From assembly GCA_003511885.1 (NCBI GenBank), contig DOIX01000199.1, forward strand, positions 2,767 to 7,775: a stretch of 5,009 bases of DNA, written 5' to 3'. Below, piece by piece: positions 1-3,921 of this stretch. Each line of letters begins with the position of its first letter. Position 1 is the first letter of the stretch. The notes beneath the pieces were generated by a model, which saw only the letters and a program-made list of their open reading frames with translations, searched no databases and was not told where the DNA came from. A program made the position numbers and the translations under genes. This DNA comes from Cyanobacteria bacterium UBA11153. Lineage in GTDB: Bacteria; Cyanobacteriota; Cyanobacteriia; Cyanobacteriales; Coleofasciculaceae.

Positions 1-30
1 CCGCGCACTTGTTACAACTCATTTAGGATT

Positions 31-63
31 GCTATATATATTTTCCATTTAGGAAAATATAGC
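31..63. repeat. AT-rich hairpin
   Basis: TATATTTTCC (37-46) and GGAAAATATA (52-61) form a perfect 10-bp inverted repeat around a 5-base loop. GC at 31-32 could extend it by pairing with GC-complementary bases at 62-63 if a 4-base TATA bulge is allowed. The loop and right arm include CATTTAGGA (46-54), which is also present at 20-28. No gene boundary lies close by, so a terminator role is not supported. It is more likely part of a dispersed intergenic repeat. Confidence 0.5.
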
Positions 64-127
64 TCAAACCCTTAGTAAGGCTATCCTTTATCAGGATATT
101 TCTTAATATTTTTGAGAGCAAGTACTC

Positions 128-292
128 ATGCCTGAAGAATCACCATTCTTTGGTACTTTATTCTCAATAAAACCAAAATTTTATCAAGAACAGTGATGGC
201 TCCCTTGTCAAGTATGCTCCCAAGTACAATCTCTATAATACCTGACAGACAAGGGTTTCAAGATTGTTAAGAAAGATGTTTATCAAGCATAG
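128..292 (+). pseudogene. possible decayed 3' end of an unidentified gene
   Basis: No long frame is open here, but protein-like segments follow one another in two frames. The frame from ATG 128 reads MPEESPFFGTLFSIKPKFYQ and stops at TGA 194-196. Another frame then reads SDGSLVKYAPKYNLYNT and stops near 241. The first frame resumes with LTDKGFKIVKKDVYQA and ends at TAG 290-292. Two frameshifts would join them into one lysine- and tyrosine-rich C-terminus. I do not recognise the family. An alternative reading is two tiny ORFs: 128-196 (22 codons, with GAGAG at 114-118 as a possible ribosome site) and 196-270 (24 codons), overlapping as TGATG. Chance open stretches in AT-rich DNA cannot be excluded. 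Confidence 0.22.
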
Positions 293-300
293 CTTTGTAA

Positions 301-354
301 GGGGGGAGCAAGAATCACGACTGTAGCAGGCATTTATAAAATTGGTATAACTTG
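301..354. repeat. diverged half-copy of the 1621-1730 repeat
   Basis: This 54-base stretch aligns without gaps to 1679-1732 with 39 identical positions by eye. It shares the G6 run, the CAAGAA block, TAGCA and the end AAATTGGTATAA (339-350). CTTTGTAA before the G-run resembles CCTTGCCAA at the other copy. The left terminal repeat TATACCAATTT found in the other copy is absent, so this is a solo right half or an eroded copy. It lies about 40 bases past the stop of the SPFH-FHA gene. Confidence 0.6.
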
Positions 355-394
355 AAAACCGCTGTAAAAGCGTAGCAGCTTATCTTTACTCTCC

Positions 395-1501
395 CTATTC
401 TCCTGCAAACATCCATTCTTGATTACCAATTCTAATAATATTACCAGAAGTTAACCAAGAAGCTTGATTAGTCACAAGTCGCTGTCCATCAACAAAAGTA
501 CCATTAGAACTACCTATATCAATAATTTGATATCGAATTTTCCCCTGAGTATCCCGTTGTTGGATAATTCGGGCATGATTGCGGGAAGATAAACCATCAT
601 CGAGGACTAGAGTGTTACTAGGTTCCCTACCAATAGTACAGGGAGTGGCAGATAAAACAAAAATTGCACCAGATGAACGATGGACTAAACGCGCTAAACT
701 AGGATTTGTGTTATCAGCAATTATCGTAGGGGCAAGTATTTGTTGAGATGGTTTAGTTTGAGGGGGTAATTGCCCAGGTGCGACAAGTTTATTGCCTTCT
801 ATAATATTACTAATAGGGGGAGGATTGGTCTGAGGGTTTTCACCGGAAATAATATTCACTTGTTGAATGGGAGGCGGTGGGATGACAGGGCGAGAAGCTT
901 CCGCTATTTGCATTTGCAAAGCCGCTTCATATTCCGCCTCTTGACGGGCACTCATCCCTTCCACCTGACGAATTACTCCGCGAGTTTGAGGAAAACTAAT
1001 ATCGCCAATCCGGATATCTTCCAAAGCAAAACCTAAATTATAAGATAATTCAGTACTATCCAAAAGATATTGCCTCAAAAATATTCTACCTCGATCGAGT
1101 AACTGTTCCATCCGCATTTGACCAACAGCTATGGCTAGACTATCTTTTATAGCACTAGTTAAAGCCGCAATAGGGTCAGAAAGTTCGATCGCTACCCGTT
1201 TAGGATCGACAACTTGGTAGAATACCGTCAGGGAAATATTAATGAGATATTGGTCGCGAGATAAAAAGTCGCCCTGTGAAATAATATCTAAATTACGGAT
1301 TTTAGTATCGACAAGAATCAGTTGGCATTTTTCCAAAACCGGGAGAGCAAAACTGAAATGACGACCAGGCTGACATTTCCGTACCACTTTACCATTTTTG
1401 ACAAAAAGACCAGCGTACCCCGCTTCAATAAAATCCATACTCAATCCCAGCCAACGTTCGGGAGTGAGGGTTTGGATCAGAGGAGGAGAGGAACTAGCCA
1501 T
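395..1501 (-). CDS. SPFH/band-7 domain protein with C-terminal FHA domain
   Basis: The 368-residue protein has two modules. Residues about 25-185 resemble the stomatin/band-7 (SPFH) core: a beta-rich start (AGYAGLFVKNGKVVRKCQPG), then TKIRNLDI, QYLINISLTVFYQVVDP, a helical stretch with MRMEQLLDR, and a short charged helix (SARQEAEYEAALQ). Residues about 200-265 are a proline-, glutamine- and asparagine-rich linker. Residues about 275-365 form a forkhead-associated domain with its hallmark residues: GR (291-292), SSRNHA (305-310, with Ser306, Arg307 and His309) and SSNGT (331-335). FHA domains bind phosphothreonine peptides; SPFH domains form membrane-associated oligomers. I infer a scaffold that ties Ser/Thr kinase signalling to a membrane assembly, but the partner is unknown. 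No membrane segment or signal peptide is visible, whereas many stomatins carry an N-terminal anchor. ATG 1501 has no clear Shine-Dalgarno; Met22 (ATG 1438), just after a GGGATTGAG stretch, is an alternative start. The gene stands alone. Confidence 0.88.
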   Translation of the reverse strand: MASSSPPLIQTLTPERWLGLSMDFIEAGYAGLFVKNGKVVRKCQPGRHFSFALPVLEKCQLILVDTKIRNLDIISQGDFLSRDQYLINISLTVFYQVVDPKRVAIELSDPIAALTSAIKDSLAIAVGQMRMEQLLDRGRIFLRQYLLDSTELSYNLGFALEDIRIGDISFPQTRGVIRQVEGMSARQEAEYEAALQMQIAEASRPVIPPPPIQQVNIISGENPQTNPPPISNIIEGNKLVAPGQLPPQTKPSQQILAPTIIADNTNPSLARLVHRSSGAIFVLSATPCTIGREPSNTLVLDDGLSSRNHARIIQQRDTQGKIRYQIIDIGSSNGTFVDGQRLVTNQASWLTSGNIIRIGNQEWMFAGE

Positions 1502-1532
1502 GAGAATCTAGTGTGTGGGGATAATCTGGGGT

Positions 1533-1538
1533 AATATA
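1533..1538 (-). promoter_or_regulatory. candidate -10 box for the SPFH-FHA gene
   Basis: The minus strand reads TATATT, five of six matches to TATAAT. It would place the transcript start near 1526 and give a leader of about 25 bases before ATG 1501. No convincing -35 box lies 16-18 bases upstream, so this is a weak prediction. Confidence 0.22.
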
Positions 1539-1620
1539 GGAAGAGGCTAGGGGTTAGAGGCAGAAAGCTGTCAAATCAATGGTTTGAGGAATTGAGAATA
1601 TTTTAACCACCCTGGCGGTT

Positions 1621-1730
1621 GCTATACCAATTTTATTAAATAGTGCTACATTTCTACTCCCCCAACCCCCCTTGCCAAGGGGGGAACAAGAAAAATAGTT
1701 ATAGCAAGGATTGAGGAAATTGGTATAAGC
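1621..1730. mobile_element. MITE-like element with 11-bp terminal inverted repeats
   Basis: TATACCAATTT (1623-1633) and AAATTGGTATA (1717-1727) are perfect inverted repeats bounding about 105 bp. GC pairs can extend the ends to 1621-1730 with a one-base bulge. Inside is a GC-rich hairpin: CCCCCCT (1666-1672) pairs with AGGGGGG (1678-1684) across the loop TGCCA. There is no transposase. The right half recurs at 301-354. No clear target-site duplication is visible. A folded intergenic repeat of non-transposon origin is the alternative. Confidence 0.55.
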
Positions 1731-1744
1731 TGGGGCAGGTGTGC

Positions 1745-1767
1745 GATTGTCATATTATAAGACAATC
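1745..1767. other. small palindrome with a TATAAT-containing spacer
   Basis: GATTGTC (1745-1751) and GACAATC (1761-1767) are perfect 7-bp inverted arms around the 9-base spacer ATATTATAA. On the minus strand the spacer contains TATAAT (1754-1759), so this could be an operator over a -10 box or a short hairpin. No -35 box is visible, and the nearest minus-strand gene start is 250 bases away, so a regulatory role is only a suggestion. Confidence 0.3.
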
Positions 1768-2005
1768 CCCGGAAAATCCGCCGCCACCAACAGTTTAAAG
1801 GCTCCCGCAGCTTATGTAGTGTTTGCTGAAAAACTCTTTTCGTTAGGGTGTGAGTTTTTTTGTGGGGCAATTTTCCAGTTTAAGTGAAAAAGTGTATGAG
1901 TTTTGAGGGGTGTAACTCTGATTCCTGATACTTTTCCCTAACTGCTCAAGCGCTATTCCCTAATTGCCGTCAAGGAGAAAGACTTATACAGCAAGCCCTA
2001 GCTAT
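1768..2005. other. non-coding stretch without a clear feature
   Basis: This is gene-free DNA between the palindrome and the heptamer array. The only structure is a weak AT-rich pairing, AAAAACTC (1829-1836) with GAGTTTTT (1852-1859), across a 15-base loop. An AAGGAG-like sequence near 1972 is not followed by a start codon. No RNA gene is recognised. Confidence 0.5.
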
Positions 2006-2040
2006 AACTGTCAACTATCAACTGTCAACTGTCAACTGTC
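2006..2040. repeat. heptanucleotide tandem repeat (STRR type), five units
   Basis: AACTGTC repeats head to tail at 2006, 2013 (variant AACTATC), 2020, 2027 and 2034. It runs on into AATAGTT (2041-2047), whose ATAGTT is complementary to AACTAT of unit two. Short tandemly repeated heptamers of this kind are known from filamentous cyanobacteria. The array adjoins the end of the pentapeptide remnant and supplies its TGA stop (2039-2041), so it marks where that reading frame was cut off. Confidence 0.85.
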
Positions 2041-2374
2041 AATAGTTAGTGCGGTTAAAGTTAGCATTTCTGAAGTCTGTACTTTTGAGGGTAGCAGATG
2101 TGAAATCAGCATCAGTTAAATCAGCATAACGAAAGCTTGTGCCCCCGGTAGCAGCAATCGCGATCGCAATTGTTCTGAGCCAAGCCTCTCGCTCATCACT
2201 CACAGCGACACCGATAGCAATACCGACAGTAACGCCAACAGCAATAAAACCTGCGACTAAACCTTTGCGGATAGTGATGAAAAAGAATACTGCTAGCGCT
2301 ATCAAAGAAACCCAATTAGATATAGTATTAGCTCTATTGCTACTTCCCAAAAGCGACTTTCCCTTAAATATTGT
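2039..2374 (-). pseudogene. remnant of a membrane-anchored pentapeptide-repeat protein
   Basis: Read on the minus strand, the frame is open from about 2380 to the TGA at 2039-2041. The only near-start codon is TTG at 2350, with no Shine-Dalgarno before it; no ATG is available, and an in-frame stop lies inside the adjacent repeat at 2381-2383. From the TTG there are 103 codons. Residues 13-26 (WVSLIALAVFFFIT) and about 31-50 (LVAGFIAVGVTVGIAIGVAV) are hydrophobic and look like membrane segments. From about residue 72, pentapeptide repeats follow: SFRYA, DLTDA, DFTSA, TLKST, DFRNA, NFNRT. From memory, cyanobacterial proteins with this middle section start with further pentapeptides and run on for hundreds of residues after DFRNAN. 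Both flanks are missing here and both edges touch repeats, so I infer a broken gene. A short expressed membrane protein starting at TTG is possible but less likely. Confidence 0.68.
2160..2167. repeat. HIP1 palindrome GCGATCGC
   Basis: This is a perfect GCGATCGC octamer, the highly iterated palindrome over-represented in many cyanobacterial genomes. It supports the taxonomic reading. It lies inside the pentapeptide remnant. Confidence 0.9.
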
Positions 2375-2375
2375 A

Positions 2376-2464
2376 AGGACTTACGCACAGCCTCTATTAG
2401 TAGGGTGCGTTACCTTCGCGTAACCCACCATTCCTACTATATATGGCGTAGTTGCCTAAGTCCT
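2376..2464. mobile_element. 89-bp MITE-like element
   Basis: AGGACTTACGCA (2376-2387) and TGCCTAAGTCCT (2453-2464) are inverted with 11 of 12 matching positions. Between them is a long hairpin. TAGTAGG (2398-2404) can pair with CCTACTA (2433-2439). Nested inside, GTG (2405-2407) pairs with CAC (2426-2428) and GTTAC (2409-2413) with GTAAC (2420-2424) across CTTCGC. There is no coding capacity and no evident target duplication. The left end abuts the 5' edge of the pentapeptide remnant, and the remnant's frame is closed by a stop inside this element. Confidence 0.55.
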
Positions 2465-2725
2465 GCTTGTGTAAACCCCTTCACTCCGAGATGTCGGAAT
2501 CTGGAGTAAACAGTCAAAGCCTTCACCCCCAACCTCTCTCCCTCAAAATTTAATAATTTACATAACGTAACAAATCCTCGCAGGCTGAAAGTGGCTTAAC
2601 TTCGTTAAATTTATTAAGATTAATTATCAATAGTTGACGAGATTGCGTCGTTTCAGCTATTCTTGGTCGAATAATCCAAAGGAGGGCTAATAACCTTTTT
2701 TAAGATTTGCCAGAGAATTGTTATC
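2465..2725. other. non-coding leader region with one small hairpin
   Basis: There is no gene on either strand. ACTCC (2483-2487) pairs with GGAGT (2503-2507), and inside it AGAT with ATCT, leaving a bulged G and a six-base loop. AAAGGAGGG at 2678-2686 resembles a strong Shine-Dalgarno, but TAATAA follows and no start codon sits at a usable distance. Nothing else stands out. Confidence 0.5.
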
Positions 2726-2755
2726 CTGACTAAGATTTCCGATAACTTCTAAAAT
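2726..2755 (+). promoter_or_regulatory. candidate promoter for the Uma2-family gene
   Basis: CTGACT (2726-2731, four of six matches to TTGACA) and TAAAAT (2750-2755, five of six to TATAAT) are 18 bases apart. They would start a transcript near 2762, about 22 bases before ATG 2784. A second pair, TTGCCA (2707-2712) with TAAGAT (2731-2736), is also possible. Prediction by consensus only. Confidence 0.35.
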
Positions 2756-2783
2756 AGATAAATATAACTTTGGGAAATTTGCC

Positions 2784-3623
2784 ATGACAGCGATTACCTT
2801 ACCTTCCCAATCCACTTCTGTTGAACCTACCGAAATCATCTATCCCAGTTCTGACGGAGAACCAGTGGCAGAAACCTACGATCATTTATACGCAATTCTC
2901 ACCACATTGGAAGTATTAAAGCAGCACCTCCAAAATCAAAGAGCCACAGTACTTGCCAATCAAAACCTATTTTACGCTCAAGGATACCCCAAATTGCGGG
3001 TAGTTCCCGATGTTATGGTAATCTATGATGTGGAACCGGGTGGACGAGATAGTTATAAGTTGTGGGAAGAGAAACAAGTGCCTCAAGTTATTTTTGAGAT
3101 GACATCGAAAAAAACACAAGAGGAAGATCGAACTACCAAAAAAGAGTTATATGAGAGATTGGAAGTAAAAGAATATTGGTTATTCGATCCGAAAGGGGAA
3201 TGGATACCAGAAAAATTGCGGGGATATCGATTAAGAGGGGAGTGGTATGAACCGATTACAGATAGTCGGAGCCAACCACTAAAACTCCGGCTAACGATTG
3301 AAGATAAGCTGATTGGATTCTATTGCGAAGAAACGGGTAAAAAATTGCTTGTGCCTACGGAATTAGCAGGAGCTTTACAGGAGGAAACAGAAGCTAGATT
3401 AGAGGCAGAGGCAAGGGCTGAAGCGGAACGGATTCGGGCTGAGGAAGAACATCAACGGGCTGAAGCGGAACGGATTCGGGCTGAGGAAGAACATCAACGG
3501 GCTGAAACTGAACGGATTCGGGCTGAGGAAGAACATCAACGGGCTGAAAATGAACGGATTCGGGCTGAAGAATTGGCAGCTTTACTAAATCGGTATCGAC
3601 AGCAATTTGGTGATTTACCTTAG
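2784..3623 (+). CDS. Uma2-family (DUF820) PD-(D/E)XK nuclease-like protein with coiled-coil tail
   Basis: The 279-residue protein starts at ATG 2784, preceded by a weak GGGAA (2772-2776); no better upstream start exists. Residues about 25-195 match the Uma2 fold common in cyanobacteria: VVPDVMVIYD (the conserved Asp is Asp76), QVIFEMTSKKT (Glu105 of the metal site), a Lys/Glu-rich helix (TTKKELYERLEVKE) and EYWLFDP (130-136). These carry the acidic and basic residues expected of the PD-(D/E)XK nuclease superfamily, so the active site looks intact. No cellular substrate is established for these proteins. The core usually spans about 190 residues; here about 70 more form a charged coiled coil. 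It contains three full 14-residue units (AEAERIRAEEEHQR and variants) and a partial fourth, then ends with LLNRYRQQFGDLP. The tail probably oligomerises the protein. The gene is a single unit and its 3' end faces the pentapeptide gene across a repeat-rich gap. Confidence 0.88.
   Translation: MTAITLPSQSTSVEPTEIIYPSSDGEPVAETYDHLYAILTTLEVLKQHLQNQRATVLANQNLFYAQGYPKLRVVPDVMVIYDVEPGGRDSYKLWEEKQVPQVIFEMTSKKTQEEDRTTKKELYERLEVKEYWLFDPKGEWIPEKLRGYRLRGEWYEPITDSRSQPLKLRLTIEDKLIGFYCEETGKKLLVPTELAGALQEETEARLEAEARAEAERIRAEEEHQRAEAERIRAEEEHQRAETERIRAEEEHQRAENERIRAEELAALLNRYRQQFGDLP
3417..3572 (+). repeat. 42-bp in-frame tandem repeat encoding the coiled coil
   Basis: Units start at 3417, 3459, 3501 and 3543, the last one partial. 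Units one and two are identical over 42 bases. Unit three differs at two bases in codon three (Ala to Thr), and unit four starts with Asn at that codon. Each unit encodes two heptads. Identity at silent sites points to recent copying, so copy number probably varies between strains. Confidence 0.92.
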
Positions 3624-3650
3624 ACTGAGATTTTGGATAATTCCACACAA

Positions 3651-3684
3651 CCGACAGTGGTTAAAACCACTGTCTAATAGCTGA
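3651..3684. repeat. outward-facing hairpin after the Uma2 gene (left module end)
   Basis: GACAGTGGT (3653-3661) pairs perfectly with ACCACTGTC (3666-3674) around TAAA, starting 30 bases after the Uma2 stop. It could end transcription, but no T-run follows on either strand. Read on the minus strand, TTCAGCTATTAGACAG plus the hairpin plus CTGTCGG matches the architecture of 3871-3909 on the plus strand. Confidence 0.65.
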
Positions 3685-3842
3685 AGTCCGTTAAAACTGA
3701 TAACTTGCACCAGTTTCAATAACGGTAGGGTGGGCACTCCCCACCCTTCGTAATCATTAGCTTTTCAAGTTTTAATGGGGAGTGCCCACCCTACATGAAA
3801 CACTCTATTGAGATTGGTGGAAGTTATCAGTTTTAACGGACT
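3685..3842. repeat. 158-bp nested foldback element
   Basis: The outer arms, 3685-3706 and 3821-3842, are perfect 22-bp inverted copies, beginning AGTCCGTTAAAAC and ending GTTTTAACGGACT. Pairing continues inward for 14 bases with three mismatches (to 3720 and 3807). After a short interior loop a second perfect inverted repeat of 19 bp follows: 3725-3743 (GTAGGGTGGGCACTCCCCA) with 3776-3794, around a 32-base loop. The left inner arm can also fold on itself, AGGGTGG (3727-3733) with CCACCCT (3741-3747). The flanks CTGAA (3681-3685) and CTGAA (3841-3845) are direct copies, although they overlap the arms. There is no coding capacity. It is either a foldback transposon relic or a repeat-derived structured RNA; a terminator serving both convergent genes is also possible. 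Confidence 0.85.
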
Positions 3843-3856
3843 GAAATACCCATCCG

Positions 3857-3876
3857 GAGTCAGTTGAAACCGACTT
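3857..3876. repeat. hairpin with TTGAAA centre (right module, first hairpin)
   Basis: AGTCAGTT (3858-3865) pairs with AACCGACT (3868-3875), with one A-C mismatch and a possible G-U pair outside. The centre TTGAAA resembles TTAAAA in the neighbouring hairpins. Confidence 0.5.
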
Positions 3877-3909
3877 AAGCGATGAGACAGGGATTAAAAT
3901 CCCTGGCGG
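3871..3909. repeat. module with hairpin CAGGGATT/AATCCCTG (right module end)
   Basis: CAGGGATT (3888-3895) pairs perfectly with AATCCCTG (3898-3905). The block aligns without gaps to the minus strand of 3651-3689 at 28 of 39 positions by eye. Two stem differences are compensated: G-C here is T-A there, and A-T here is G-C there. It ends 12 bases from the stop of the pentapeptide gene and could serve as its terminator, though no T-run follows on the minus strand. Confidence 0.6.
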
Positions 3910-3921
3910 ATTTGAGATAAT

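Noticed and set aside
202..267. Interlocking inverted repeats CCCTTGTC/GACAAGGG and ACAATCT/AGATTGT, pseudoknot-like
   Set aside because: Arms of seven to eight bases are expected by chance in a stretch of this size, and nothing else supports an RNA.
770..1036. Plus-strand open frames inside the SPFH-FHA gene (also 1322-1534)
   Set aside because: Both are antisense shadows of a gene with clear domain motifs.
1829..1859. AAAAACTC/GAGTTTTT stem followed by a T-run as a terminator
   Set aside because: The stem is AT-rich with a 15-base loop, and no plus-strand gene ends nearby.
1646..1870. 74-codon open frame on the minus strand
   Set aside because: About half of it is the MITE-like repeat, including the G/C hairpin. 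The composition is unlike a protein (WWRR, then a repeat-derived tail), there is no ribosome site, and no family is recognised.
2139..2423. Plus-strand open frame across the pentapeptide remnant
   Set aside because: It is antisense to the hydrophobic repeat-like segment and runs into the MITE-like element; no start signal.
2678..2706. Strong Shine-Dalgarno-like AAAGGAGGG
   Set aside because: No start codon at a usable distance; TAATAA follows directly. A five-base stem AAAGG/CCTTT is too weak to call a terminator.
3394..3648. Proline-rich open frame opposite the Uma2 tail
   Set aside because: It is the antisense reading of the 42-bp repeats, which keeps any frame open; the plus-strand coiled coil explains the sequence.
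3651..3909. CRISPR array suggested by repeated TTAAAA/TTGAAA hairpins
   Set aside because: The units differ in sequence, the spacing is irregular, and there are no spacers of uniform length or cas genes.
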